Shown one piece after another: positions 33,867-43,645 of a stretch of 64,000 bases of DNA. Within the stretch, counting starts at the first letter, position 1; the number at the start of each line of letters is the position of its first letter. Source of the stretch: CAYVVT01 sp964454335. Its GTDB lineage: Bacteria > Fidelibacterota > UBA8477 > JABMPR01. The stretch spans positions 89,834 to 153,833 of the forward strand of contig CAYVVT010000008.1 of NCBI GenBank assembly GCA_964454335.1, in the 5' to 3' direction. The position numbers and the translations under genes were made by a program. The notes under the pieces are model-generated. The model did not search any database. It was not told the origin of the DNA and saw nothing but the letters and a program-made list of their open reading frames with translations.

Positions 33867-34781
33867 ATGTCCAGGTTCGACCGTAAATATCGCCGTATTG
33901 CCCGTCATATCTCACCGCTGGATATCCAGGCCAGCTATGATCCTGAGGATAAGAGCTGGGACGACCTGTTCGTTGGTGACAGGCCGGCTCAACGTTCAGA
34001 CCTGTTCCTGGGACATTTTTCCAGCAAGGGGATCAAGTTCATTATTGAACGTTTCGGTCTGGACCGGGTTGCTCGTCACCGAGGGATCCGCCATATCGAT
34101 GTGGAATTGAATACTGACGATCCCTACAAGCACGCTCTAAAGATCTACAATGGGATCCCACATGAGAATGACAACCTGGTAATGGAATTCGTTGCAGGCT
34201 ATCAGATGCTCACACCCACTGAGGCTGAAGAATCATTCATTTTCCCCGAAATCCTGCATGTACTCAAGGTGGAATGGCTCAACCTGCAGAATCCGGCTGG
34301 TGAATTCACACACCGGCGTCCCCGCTTGCCCGGGCAGAAAAAACCCGGCCTGGGTATGGGTGATGAGCTGTTCGCATTGTTCACCCTCATGGGTAGATAT
34401 TTAAAGGTCGATGGGATCCTGAACGTGCCCGAGCATTACCACACGGGGCTCATGTTCGGCAGGCGTTTTCGCTTCCTGGATGTGCGCAAGGAAGCCATCG
34501 TACACGCGGTTGCACGGGACCTGTGGCAAAAGTACCGCTTGGCAGTCATCGCCTGGGGCAGTGCCCTGGGAGCTATCAGGGAGACGGGCTCAGGGACATA
34601 CTTCAAATGGCAGCCAGCCCCACAGATCATCCCCCTCAAACCGTTACTGCGCAGTTATTTCTCATCGGATGCCTATCGGGAGCTCGTTGAGGAATACAAA
34701 GCCATGTACAGCTTTGAGCTGGACGAGGAAACCATGCGGGCAATGCTGGCCAAGATGGACCAGGCGCCTCTGGATTTTTAA
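33867..34781 (+). CDS. Conserved protein of unknown function with a PRLPGQxxPGLG motif
   Basis: A 304-residue soluble protein without signal peptide or membrane segment. Notable parts are RRPRLPGQKKPGLGMGDEL near residue 150, then PEHYHTGLMFGRRFRFLD near 190. I have the impression of related uncharacterised proteins in other FCB-group bacteria but cannot name a family. The conserved His and Gly/Pro-rich motif suggest an enzyme. It starts 39 bases after the barrel gene, separated by the 16-base repeats, and converges with the small gene at 34810. It may or may not belong to the export cluster. Confidence 0.6.
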   Translation: MSRFDRKYRRIARHISPLDIQASYDPEDKSWDDLFVGDRPAQRSDLFLGHFSSKGIKFIIERFGLDRVARHRGIRHIDVELNTDDPYKHALKIYNGIPHENDNLVMEFVAGYQMLTPTEAEESFIFPEILHVLKVEWLNLQNPAGEFTHRRPRLPGQKKPGLGMGDELFALFTLMGRYLKVDGILNVPEHYHTGLMFGRRFRFLDVRKEAIVHAVARDLWQKYRLAVIAWGSALGAIRETGSGTYFKWQPAPQIIPLKPLLRSYFSSDAYRELVEEYKAMYSFELDEETMRAMLAKMDQAPLDF

Positions 34782-34809
34782 TCCGAGTTAAAGTCGATCA
34801 CCAGCCTGA

Positions 34810-34989
34810 TCAGGGTAAACCGATGATAGAGGACTTCCAGGTTGTATCCTGGTCGCTCTGTTTTCCCCCTGCTGCTACTCTTTCCGGCAGATTGCGGACC
34901 AGCAGTAGCGCAGTGAGCAGGACCAACACGATGAGCACGACCGGAGGGCTAGCGCTTGCTCTCCGACGTGTTTGACGAAATGATCTCAT
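34810..34989 (-). CDS. Small single-pass membrane protein, unknown function
   Basis: A 59-residue protein: a basic N-terminus (RSFRQTRRRAS), one hydrophobic segment (VVLIVLVLLTALLLV, about 17-31) and a polar tail. The ATG at 34989 overlaps the stop of the upstream lipoprotein gene as ATGA, which supports it as a real, coupled gene. The orientation is probably N-in. No family is recognised. Confidence 0.55.
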   Translation of the reverse strand: MRSFRQTRRRASASPPVVLIVLVLLTALLLVRNLPERVAAGGKQSDQDTTWKSSIIGLP

Positions 34990-35858
34990 GGAACAAACCA
35001 CTTTTCATTTTCAGCTTGGATCATCAGGCGTTCGGCCAGTTGACGTTCATGCTCGTTTTCCGGATAATATGGTAGATCCGTACCCGGTGTTGATGTGACC
35101 ACCGTGGTCAGTAAATTATAGAAGAGGTCCTTATCCCCTGTTGCCCGGCAGTAATAGCGGGCCATCAGAGTATATGTCCCCAGATAATCGGGATATGCTT
35201 CAATGGCAGCATCAAAGGCTGCTCGCGCCTGATCCAGCTCGCCCTCCGCCATGGGATCACGGCAGAGCAGGGCTCCCAGGTAGCGCTCATAAGCGGAAAA
35301 ATAATAACTTGAATCAAGCTCGTGAATGTACTCCAGCGTGGTGAGCACGAGAGTACGTTGCGCTTTCCGGACCAGTTCACCTTTGGTGGCCAGCCACTGG
35401 CCGTAATTGGCGATGCCCCAGTACATGGCATCCAGATATTCCCTGTCCAGTCCTCTGATGGCAATCTTCTCATCGCCAGTTGAGAGCAGCAATTGCTGGT
35501 ATTCCGGATTTCGCTGAAGAATGGCTTGACTGACCTCATATCCAGCCAGGTACAGGCTGTCCTGTACCGCTGGATCGTGTTCCAGGTAAAGGGCGTTGAA
35601 ATATAACGTACGGGATAAGCGGGTCCAGATATGCAGATCCAGACTGTCCTGTGTGGAAAGATGTTTATAGAAGAACAACGCCTGCTCCGCAGCTTCAGGA
35701 TAATGGCGGGCGTCCCAGAGGCTGTCAGCAGTTACCAGCGTGAGGAGTGGTATTTCCTGAACTGGTGTCGCTGATACCCGTTCGACAGGTCTCAATCCCG
35801 AACATGATACGAGCAGAATAAGTGATCCCAGGGTGATGAGATGTTTAGGGTATGCCAA
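34986..35858 (-). CDS. Lipoprotein with a helical repeat-like body, unknown function
   Basis: About 290 residues. The signal peptide is HLITLGSLILLVSC with lipobox LVSC, so it is probably anchored to the outer or inner membrane. The body is Ala/Leu/Tyr-rich and helical, with segments such as RSLARYYC-like and DQARAAFDAAIEAYPDYLGT that resemble TPR repeats. The start is uncertain: TTG 35858 (after GGGGAA) gives a normal signal peptide, while a TTG at 35933 would add 25 residues in front. It is paired with the small membrane protein that overlaps its stop. The gap 35859-36043 holds an AT-rich inverted repeat near 35958-35980 and nothing else I can name. Confidence 0.6.
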   Translation of the reverse strand: MAYPKHLITLGSLILLVSCSGLRPVERVSATPVQEIPLLTLVTADSLWDARHYPEAAEQALFFYKHLSTQDSLDLHIWTRLSRTLYFNALYLEHDPAVQDSLYLAGYEVSQAILQRNPEYQQLLLSTGDEKIAIRGLDREYLDAMYWGIANYGQWLATKGELVRKAQRTLVLTTLEYIHELDSSYYFSAYERYLGALLCRDPMAEGELDQARAAFDAAIEAYPDYLGTYTLMARYYCRATGDKDLFYNLLTTVVTSTPGTDLPYYPENEHERQLAERLMIQAENEKWFVP

Positions 35859-36043
35859 CAGTTCCCCGATGTGCCAGTTCCAACCAAACCAGAAATGCCG
35901 CGAAATATAGAGGATGCGGTGGAGCACCCTCAAGTGAAAACTCTACCGCCATGCAATAATTGATAAGTTTAATTATTGTTTGACGTCCCGGCAGACTTTG
36001 CGGGGCCTGAGTCGCATGCAGAATAGATGCTATCAGCGTTGAG

Positions 36044-38287
36044 CTACTGTGACAGGATCAGTTCGATCAGCAGGATCACATCCAGGATATTCAGCTGTTG
36101 GTCACGATTGAGATCGGCTGCCGCCAATCCCGCATCGCCGGGATCCACGCTCTCGATGATCCAGCTGATCATCAGGACCACATCCTGGACATTGACCGTG
36201 TCATCCAGGTTCAGATCCCCCAACAATCCTGAGAAGGCTGGATTCCAGGCAATGACATGCACATTGTCTATTGTGATACCATCTCCGGTGACATAGGTAT
36301 CACTCAGTAGAATGAACTGCAGCGTGACCTCCTCGCATTCAGCGAATGCCTCCAGCGACATAGACTCATGGACCCAGTCACTGCTGCCATCGTAACCTGG
36401 TTCACCTGCTTCCTGAGCACCCATACCGGTGCCCCGGGAGGTGTAACTGCCTTCCAGCGGTACCCAGTTAAGGCCGCCATTGCAGGATGCACGCACCTGG
36501 GCGAAATCCCAGCCGTTCTCAATGTCCCAGGTGACATCGAACCGCAACTCGGGTGCGACCATTGAACTGAGATCCAGCGTCTCTATGAGGATCACCTCCG
36601 CCTCGTCATTGTCCTGGTATTCACCGTCAGGAGAATCGGTCAGCCCTGTTGTGTTTTCATACCCAGCGTCAGTGAGAGCCCATGAATCGCTGAGCCACTG
36701 GTCCATGCCATTCTCAAAATCATCAGAAAAAAGCGTATCAGGTGGTCCTATCCGCCAGACCAATGTATCATAAAGCGTATAGGCATTTGATCCTTCTGAA
36801 ACACTCAATCCAATGACCAGGGTGGCGATCTGTGAATTCTGTGCCAGGATGGTATAACTGTCATTCAGTGTATCGCTGCTCAAAGCTTGCAGGTCGGTGA
36901 TATTGTATTCGGGGATGGGCACGCTGATGCTGCTGTCTGGTGAGAATACCGTGACCGTGACAGCTTCGGTTTCATCTCCATGCACGATAGCTTTATTGCG
37001 AACGACTATCTCGGCTGGATAGGTCCCACCCGTTCCAATCACTTCTTCAGTATCAAAAACAAATGATTCCAGCCGGGGGGTGAAATCAGCAACGGCAGTG
37101 AGGTGCAGGTTCATGGGGATGTTCTCATTCACGATACTCATGATGAGATCGCTGGCTGGCCAGAATCCATTCCCGATCTCCGGAACGAAACTGATGATCC
37201 CCTCTGATCCATACATCCAGTCTATGGCATCGCCGTTGACCCCGTAATTGAGCGTTTCCATCCCGGTACCGAATTCATAGCCGTTCTCCGTTACCAGATC
37301 GGCTCCAAGTTCGAGATAAGTGCTCAGATCCGGTTCTGGGATCTCTACATCAGGTGAATATCCAAAAGGCCTCAGCAACACATCCCCATGGGTATGACAG
37401 TTGAAAACCGTGATAAAATTATGGGAGAGTACGAATTCGCGGATCGTTTCAGTCTCGGGTTCCGAAAAAGCTTCCGTACCGCGGTAGGTGTTGGAGCAGG
37501 GATCCGGACTGGAACCGACGTCATCGTAGCCCCACATGTATCCCCAGTTCCGATTGAGGTCAACGCCTGGATTGCTGGTACATCCAGGTCTGCGGTTCTT
37601 GCGGTGCATGCCGCCCCCATCGGGATTGGTAAGCTCATTGTACAGATATCCGTCCGGATTGATCACCGGCACGAACCAGATCTCACGATTGTCCACCAGG
37701 TAGGTAACGAAGGGATCCGTCCCGTAGTTCTCCGCAAGATACCAGGCATAGTACATGACCGTCATCAGCGAGGCTGGTTCACGGGCATGGGTCAGCGAAT
37801 TGAAGAATACTTCGGGTTCCCCGTCAGGAAATTGTGGATTGTCGGAGATCTTGAAAGTCCAGATAGCGCGACCCTCGATGGTCTCGCCGATACTGTCACG
37901 CTGGGTGACGATGTTGGGGTATTGAGCCGCCAGTGAATCCATGCTGGCCAGGGCTTCTGCATAAGTGTAATAGCCACCCATACTTCCCAGGCCGAATTCA
38001 CGGACGGACTCCACACTTAGCTGCGAGGCGTAGTAGGCAGCCATATCTTCTTGCAGGATCTCGATGTGGAATCCGCGGTCTATGAGCTGCTGATGTTCTT
38101 CCTCGTTGATGATCAGATCGATGAACACGCCCTGTTTATAACGAGAACCCTCAAAATCAACACCCAGGCTGGCGATCTCCACCAGGTCCTGGGAACTGTC
38201 GATCCAGATGCGGCACTGATCATAACGCAGAGGTATTTCAGCGGTGAGGGCGGCAACCAGGCCAAGGGACAGGATAATTCGGTACAT
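36044..38287 (-). CDS. Secreted M14 zinc carboxypeptidase with C-terminal dockerin-like repeats
   Basis: A 747-residue exported protease. Seen: signal peptide (YRIILSLGLVAALTA), a pro-region, then the M14 catalytic domain: HAREP (zinc His and Glu), GVDLNRNWGY, FNCHTHGD (third zinc His) and SFVPEIG (catalytic Glu). A beta-sandwich region follows, with DDFENGMDQW as in domains behind secreted metallopeptidases. The end is a pair of Ca-binding loops, GDLNLDDTVNVQDVVLMI and ADLNRDQQLNILDVILLI, the type I dockerin pattern. ATG 38287 is 4 bases after the M1 peptidase stop, so the two extracellular peptidases form one operon. In bacteria without cellulosomes such dockerin tails probably serve anchoring or structure. 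Confidence 0.9.
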   Translation of the reverse strand: MYRIILSLGLVAALTAEIPLRYDQCRIWIDSSQDLVEIASLGVDFEGSRYKQGVFIDLIINEEEHQQLIDRGFHIEILQEDMAAYYASQLSVESVREFGLGSMGGYYTYAEALASMDSLAAQYPNIVTQRDSIGETIEGRAIWTFKISDNPQFPDGEPEVFFNSLTHAREPASLMTVMYYAWYLAENYGTDPFVTYLVDNREIWFVPVINPDGYLYNELTNPDGGGMHRKNRRPGCTSNPGVDLNRNWGYMWGYDDVGSSPDPCSNTYRGTEAFSEPETETIREFVLSHNFITVFNCHTHGDVLLRPFGYSPDVEIPEPDLSTYLELGADLVTENGYEFGTGMETLNYGVNGDAIDWMYGSEGIISFVPEIGNGFWPASDLIMSIVNENIPMNLHLTAVADFTPRLESFVFDTEEVIGTGGTYPAEIVVRNKAIVHGDETEAVTVTVFSPDSSISVPIPEYNITDLQALSSDTLNDSYTILAQNSQIATLVIGLSVSEGSNAYTLYDTLVWRIGPPDTLFSDDFENGMDQWLSDSWALTDAGYENTTGLTDSPDGEYQDNDEAEVILIETLDLSSMVAPELRFDVTWDIENGWDFAQVRASCNGGLNWVPLEGSYTSRGTGMGAQEAGEPGYDGSSDWVHESMSLEAFAECEEVTLQFILLSDTYVTGDGITIDNVHVIAWNPAFSGLLGDLNLDDTVNVQDVVLMISWIIESVDPGDAGLAAADLNRDQQLNILDVILLIELILSQ

Positions 38288-38291
38288 GGAT

Positions 38292-41261
38292 CTATCTCGA
38301 CTGCTTGAAGGTGAAGGACCAGGTATCTCCGGGCTGACTCTCGTCAAAATCATTGTCGGCATAGCGCGCCACAGGAATGATCAATTCCAACTCAAAAGGT
38401 CGGATCAGTGTCGACACCCAATTGGTCCGGCGCCATCTTGGTTTCCATTTCATCTGGAAACCGGCATCACCCAGGGTCGTCCACTGAACACCGTCGTCTG
38501 ATATCTGACCAAGGTCCATAAACATACCAAAGCTTAGTTTATTCATGATGCCTGGCAATGATATGTCCCTGCTCACGTCCAGGGATTCAGTCCAGATAAA
38601 GGGCACCGGTACGTTCCCATCGGCTATGAATCCCCGGAAACTTCCCGCTGAGGGCAGATAGAGGTGGCCACCCAGTGTACTCAGGGCATCGGTTCGAGAA
38701 AGGAAACTCGCCAGTTGATCCAGATGAGCATCCCGTCCGCTCTGGCCGGCGAGTGAGATCCCCAACTCAGCCGGGATCTTCCCGTACTCGGTACCGATAC
38801 TCAACATTGAGACGATCTTGAACGATTCAAGCTTCAATGTCAGACGCTCGTAAATACCCAGTTGCATAAAGGACTCAGCCCAGGTCCCGAGACCCGGAAT
38901 AGAGCTGCTCAGGTTCAGTCCGAACTCCATATCATGATCTTTGAGAAAGCGGGCGTGCTGATAGCTGAGATAGAAACGGGAATACGAATCCTCATGACCG
39001 AAACCCGGAATACTGTTACGGATATCCGTGTGATCCAGCCCCAGGACCACCCAGTGATTTGGCCGGCTGCGCAAGGGTGACTTCTGCCAGAACAGATCCC
39101 AATAGATCTCGGCATGCAGCATGCCGTTCCAGTGTCCGGCCTCTGCCCCGGATTTCATTTCCATGGAATAACCATAGATGGGCCGTTCCCAGATCAGGTT
39201 CCAATCCAGCTCACTGCTTTCCGTCTGCCACCAGATCCGTCCCTGGTAGTGATCAAACAGGCCCCGATAGTCGCTGCGTAAACTCAAACCTGGTGTCACA
39301 CCACCGGCATCGTTATAGGTCAGGAGCGGTTTCAGTGCCATGACCTGTGCATCACGGGGATCCTCCCGCCATCCGGGATAATCATAAATCCAGTCGAACT
39401 GTCTCTCACTATCATTGTTTCGACGGTCCACGTCCAACCAGACGTCATCGGGATCGATGAGGACGCGGACAGGTTTGAAATCGGTTTCGAATTCAAGTTC
39501 CGCATAGGGCCTGAAGCGGAAGTCCTCGAGCTGCAGATCTGCTGTCTGGCCATCCTCGCCAAGTAACCGGACGTTCACAGGTGCACTGAATGCTCCGATA
39601 CGTTTAAGGCCCACCCGAGTAACATAGTGGTCCTCAACTCGTTTACCGGCCCAACCATCCAGCGCATAATCGATCCAGCCTGTGTCGTACAACCACTGAT
39701 CGAAGAACCAGTCCAGATCCTCGTCGACTGCATCCTCAAGGGATTTGATGAAACGTTCAGACGTGACGTGTTTCAGCGCCCACTGATCGTAATAAGAGCG
39801 CATGGCAGCGAGGAAACGTTCTTCACCCAGGTAGTTCCTCAGGGTGTAGAGCATCATGCTGCCCTTGTAATAGGCATTGACGTAGTAGGAACTGTAGGAT
39901 CCGTAATAGGGGCCGGGACTTGATGGAGGCTCATTCTCTGCTGAGAGCAAGTAGGCAATCAAGTACTGTTTCCCCCGCTCGTAAAAATCACGGTTGGGTA
40001 AATGGTCATATTCAAATTGAGTGATGCGATCCGATTCCAGACGCCAATCAGCCCCGGGGTAATACTGCGAGATGTACCAGTCCTCCGCAAATGAGGTGAT
40101 CCCTTCATCCAGCCAGGGTTCATCGTACTCATTATTGGCAAAGATCCCGTAAAACCAGTTATGGGCCAGTTCATGTGCGACGATATGCTCAGTGAAATAC
40201 CCATTCATCACCAGCATTGGATATTCCATGCCCCCGCTGATGTGGCTTTTGGTCACCGTGAACTGGGGATAGGGATAACGACCGAAGCGGTTGCAGAAGA
40301 ATTCCATACAGCGTTCCGTACTGGCCAGTGTCTCCCTACTCCAACGCTTCCCGGCTGAATGGTCGTAGAGTACGTGGATATCTATACCATCCCAACCGCC
40401 ATGCTCATAGACCAGGTCTGGGGAGGTGAGCCAGGCAAAATCGTGAACACGCTCTGCATGGAAACGCACCTTGCGCCTGGTGAGACTGTCGACCTCGGCC
40501 AGGAGACTGTCCCGCTCTGTAAGGAAAGCCGCCAGCCAGTCTGTCCAGCCCTGGCTGGTATCAACGGTCACCATATCCCAACCGGGATCCCCTTCCACCA
40601 CAACACCCGTGGCGGCAACGATGTGGTCATAAGGCAGATCGATCTCAACATCGAAGGTGGCAAACTCGCCGTAGAACTCTCCGAGATCAGCAAAGGGATC
40701 CAGGTTCCAGCCACTATCATCGTAAACGACGAATTTCGGGTACCACTGAGCAAAGTCGAACTGCCCATCCTCCCAGCCGGATCGGTCCTGGAAGTCATGA
40801 ACCTTGAAATCCCACTCGAGTGCGAACTGGAATGTATCAGCCGGGGCCAGCTGCCGAGGCAATTCGATCCTTAGCAGCACGTCCTCAACGATCTGATGCA
40901 CCAGCGGTCCATCCTGCCCGTCAAGACTGCTGAGAGTGATCCCGGTCCACTCCTCGTCCTGGAATTTGATATAGCCCTGGCTGCGCCAGTTGAGATCCAG
41001 TATCGTACGGTCGTTGAAGGCATTTGGCATGAGATGCATATACAGACGCCGAAGCGTATCTGGAGAGTGATTTATGTAAGTCAACTGCGAGGTGGCATCC
41101 AGACGTTTCTCAGGAACATTCAGCTCCAGGTCCATTTCATAGCTGATCTCCTGCTGCCAATAATCATCAGCAAACGCAGATAGACCTGAAAGTGTGATCA
41201 GCGTGAGGAATACGACGATGGTCCTGCGGTACAACATCTGGTTCATTGTCAGGAATTTCAA
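38292..41261 (-). CDS. Secreted M1 family aminopeptidase-like metallopeptidase
   Basis: About 989 residues. Seen: signal peptide (RRTIVVFLTLITLSGLSAFA), an M1-type N-terminal beta domain, SGGMEYPML (the exopeptidase GxMEN-like site), and HELAHNWFYG with WLDEGITSFAEDW 18 residues on, giving the HExxH-E zinc set. The last third fits a beta-barrel-like or membrane-associated extension. Start: TTG 41261 has GGGAGGGG at 7-base spacing and gives a compact signal peptide; ATG 41246 or 41237 are alternatives, and longer readings run into the divergent AhpD-like gene. With the M14 peptidase it would trim extracellular peptides from both ends. Confidence 0.88.
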   Translation of the reverse strand: MKFLTMNQMLYRRTIVVFLTLITLSGLSAFADDYWQQEISYEMDLELNVPEKRLDATSQLTYINHSPDTLRRLYMHLMPNAFNDRTILDLNWRSQGYIKFQDEEWTGITLSSLDGQDGPLVHQIVEDVLLRIELPRQLAPADTFQFALEWDFKVHDFQDRSGWEDGQFDFAQWYPKFVVYDDSGWNLDPFADLGEFYGEFATFDVEIDLPYDHIVAATGVVVEGDPGWDMVTVDTSQGWTDWLAAFLTERDSLLAEVDSLTRRKVRFHAERVHDFAWLTSPDLVYEHGGWDGIDIHVLYDHSAGKRWSRETLASTERCMEFFCNRFGRYPYPQFTVTKSHISGGMEYPMLVMNGYFTEHIVAHELAHNWFYGIFANNEYDEPWLDEGITSFAEDWYISQYYPGADWRLESDRITQFEYDHLPNRDFYERGKQYLIAYLLSAENEPPSSPGPYYGSYSSYYVNAYYKGSMMLYTLRNYLGEERFLAAMRSYYDQWALKHVTSERFIKSLEDAVDEDLDWFFDQWLYDTGWIDYALDGWAGKRVEDHYVTRVGLKRIGAFSAPVNVRLLGEDGQTADLQLEDFRFRPYAELEFETDFKPVRVLIDPDDVWLDVDRRNNDSERQFDWIYDYPGWREDPRDAQVMALKPLLTYNDAGGVTPGLSLRSDYRGLFDHYQGRIWWQTESSELDWNLIWERPIYGYSMEMKSGAEAGHWNGMLHAEIYWDLFWQKSPLRSRPNHWVVLGLDHTDIRNSIPGFGHEDSYSRFYLSYQHARFLKDHDMEFGLNLSSSIPGLGTWAESFMQLGIYERLTLKLESFKIVSMLSIGTEYGKIPAELGISLAGQSGRDAHLDQLASFLSRTDALSTLGGHLYLPSAGSFRGFIADGNVPVPFIWTESLDVSRDISLPGIMNKLSFGMFMDLGQISDDGVQWTTLGDAGFQMKWKPRWRRTNWVSTLIRPFELELIIPVARYADNDFDESQPGDTWSFTFKQSR

Positions 41262-41387
41262 CCCTAGGCCCCTCCCATGAGTATTCAAGGTCCAAACATA
41301 AACGTTCCAGCTTAAGAGAGGACCAACAATTTTCTTTACAACTCCAACACACCGGTCTACCATTGAATTTTCAACAAGGAGTTTCGC

Positions 41388-41729
41388 ATGAGCAAACTGG
41401 AACAGTTCAACCGCTACCGCGAGCATAGCAACGAGGTGATCCTCAATGCTGATAACCGGGCTATCAAGCGTATGTATGGGCTGGATACGCTCACCTACCA
41501 GGATGGTGCGTTGACCGGCAGGACCAAGGAGTTACTGGGATTGGTAACATCTGCAGTACTGCGTTGTGACGATTGTGTGACCTATCATCTGCAGCAATGC
41601 CGCGAACTGGGCTTCTCTAAAGCAGAATTGTATGATGCGCTGAGTGTGGGTCTTACGGTGGGCGGCAGCATCGTCATCCCGCATCTGCGCAAGGCAGCCG
41701 AGACCCTGGAAGAGCTTTATCCGGATTGA
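41388..41729 (+). CDS. Carboxymuconolactone decarboxylase / AhpD-like protein
   Basis: A 113-residue all-helical protein. The RCDDCVTYHLQQC stretch holds the CxxC-x3-H motif of AhpD-like peroxidase-linked proteins, so a redox role is more likely than a decarboxylase role. SVGLTVGGSIVIPHLRKA is also typical. AAGGAG precedes ATG 41388. It is divergent from the M1 peptidase across 126 bases and its 3' end overlaps aspS by 13 bases in the opposite direction. Confidence 0.88.
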   Translation: MSKLEQFNRYREHSNEVILNADNRAIKRMYGLDTLTYQDGALTGRTKELLGLVTSAVLRCDDCVTYHLQQCRELGFSKAELYDALSVGLTVGGSIVIPHLRKAAETLEELYPD

Positions 41730-43507
41730 TCCTCTTTTTTCTCCACAAGGCGGATGTGTAATTCTTCCAACTGGCGGGCATCCACTCCCGAGGGGGATTC
41801 ATCCATGAGCGAACTGGCGGATGTTGTCTTGGGAAAGGCGATGACGTCACGAATATTCTCCGTACCGGCCAGCAGCATGATGAGCCTGTCAAACCCAAAG
41901 GCGATGCCGCCGTGGGGCGGCGCTCCGTACTGGAAGGCTTTCAGCAGGAATCCGAATCGTTTCTGAGCCTCCTCCGCATCCATGCCCAGAAGATCGAACA
42001 TCTTCTGCTGCGCATCGGGCGTATGGATCCTGATGGAACCTCCACCGGCCTCGTAGCCGTTGATCACCAGATCATAGGCACGGGCCCGTACACTGGCGGG
42101 ATCAGTGGTCATGAGCTCAACATCTTCAGGATGCGGTGAGGTGAAGGGATGGTGCATGGCTGCGAAGTGTCCGGTCTCGTCATCCTTCTCCACGAGGGGG
42201 AAATCCACGATAAATAACGGTTTGTAAAGGTCCCCAGGAATGAGACCCTCGCGTTTGGCCAGTTCCAGACGTAATGCACCCAAGGCCTGTAATGTCCTGG
42301 CTGCATCGTCAGCAACGAAGAACATGATATCATTTTCTTCCAGTCCCAGGTCGGAGCTGATGGCCTGTTGAAGTTCAGCGTTGAAGAACTTGCTGATACC
42401 GGCGCTGAACTCACCGGCAGCCACCTTGAAGAATGCCATTCCCTTGACATGGTAATAGGTCTTCAACCAATCGGTGAGACCGTCGACGACCTTTCGAGAA
42501 TAATTCTCGGCAGTTCCCTTGACGACAATACCCTTTACCCGGCCTCCGGCTTCGAGGGTGGAATGGAAGACGTCAAAATCACTTTTGGTGGCGTAGTCTG
42601 CGAATTCTACCAGTTGCATATCAAAACGCAGATCGGGTTTATCGCTTCCATAGCTTTCCATGGCATCCCGATAGGTCATCACCGGGAACAGTTCCGGTAG
42701 ATCATAGTTGATGACATCCCGGAAGATTCCCCGGATCAATCTGGTGGTGAGGTCCAGTACGTCCTGCTGGTCCACGAAGGTCATCTCGATATCGATCTGG
42801 GTGAATTCCGGCTGGCGGTCCGCGCGCTGAGCCTCATCCCGGAAGCATTTCACGATCTGGAAATACTTGTCGAACCCCGAGATCATCAGCAGCTGTTTGT
42901 ATGTTTGCGGAGACTGCGGCAACGCATAGAATTTTCCGGGATGGATACGGCTTGGCACGAGATAATCCCGGGCACCCTCGGGTGTCGACTTCATCAGTAC
43001 CGGTGTCTCGATCTCCATGAAGCCTTCCTCGGCCAGGATCCTGCGAGTGCTCTGATAGGCTTTGTGACGCAGAGCCAACGTTCGCTGCAATTCAGCGGTA
43101 CGGAGTTCCAGATAACGATATTGCAGTCGCAGTTCCTCACTGCCGGTCTCACGGTCTGATACCAGGAAGGGTAATGGTTCGGCTTCGTTGAGGATCTCGA
43201 GTTCAGAGACCAGGACCTCGATCTCCCCCGTGGGCATATTGGGATTGACATTCCCCTCGGGACGGGCCTGTACGGTACCTTTCACAGCGATGACATCTTC
43301 CATACCCAGCCGTTTTGCAGTGGCAGCGAGGTCCGTATCTAACTCTGGACTGAAGGTCACCTGTGTCTTTCCATAGCGGTCACGCAAATCGATGAAAATA
43401 AGTCCGCCATGGTCACGATTGGTGGCCACCCAGCCATTCAGATTGACGCTGTTTCCTACCTGTGCACTGGTCAATTCGCCACAATTCACCGTTCGTTTCA
43501 GACGCAT
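41717..43507 (-). CDS. aspS: Aspartyl-tRNA synthetase
   Basis: Class II aminoacyl-tRNA synthetase, 596 residues, the bacterial form with an inserted GAD domain. Seen: an N-terminal OB-fold anticodon-binding region (VNLNGWVATNRDHGGLIFID), motif 2 FRDEAQRADRQPEFTQID, and motif 3 AFGFDRLIMLLAGTENIRDV near the end. Whether it also charges tRNA-Asn cannot be told; no gatCAB genes are in the window. ATG 43507 follows GAGGA. The 138-base gap to the XRE gene upstream shows nothing clear. Confidence 0.97.
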   Translation of the reverse strand: MRLKRTVNCGELTSAQVGNSVNLNGWVATNRDHGGLIFIDLRDRYGKTQVTFSPELDTDLAATAKRLGMEDVIAVKGTVQARPEGNVNPNMPTGEIEVLVSELEILNEAEPLPFLVSDRETGSEELRLQYRYLELRTAELQRTLALRHKAYQSTRRILAEEGFMEIETPVLMKSTPEGARDYLVPSRIHPGKFYALPQSPQTYKQLLMISGFDKYFQIVKCFRDEAQRADRQPEFTQIDIEMTFVDQQDVLDLTTRLIRGIFRDVINYDLPELFPVMTYRDAMESYGSDKPDLRFDMQLVEFADYATKSDFDVFHSTLEAGGRVKGIVVKGTAENYSRKVVDGLTDWLKTYYHVKGMAFFKVAAGEFSAGISKFFNAELQQAISSDLGLEENDIMFFVADDAARTLQALGALRLELAKREGLIPGDLYKPLFIVDFPLVEKDDETGHFAAMHHPFTSPHPEDVELMTTDPASVRARAYDLVINGYEAGGGSIRIHTPDAQQKMFDLLGMDAEEAQKRFGFLLKAFQYGAPPHGGIAFGFDRLIMLLAGTENIRDVIAFPKTTSASSLMDESPSGVDARQLEELHIRLVEKKEDQSG

Positions 43508-43645
43508 TCCTCAGATCCTTCTCAAATTAAATCGGGCAAATGTAACGTCAGCCGGCGCTGTGACAATGGATTAGTGCTAAACATCATACGGCCTCACTTG
43601 AAAGATGGGATAAGAAAGCGTAGGGAAAGATCTTCAGTTGTGGAT

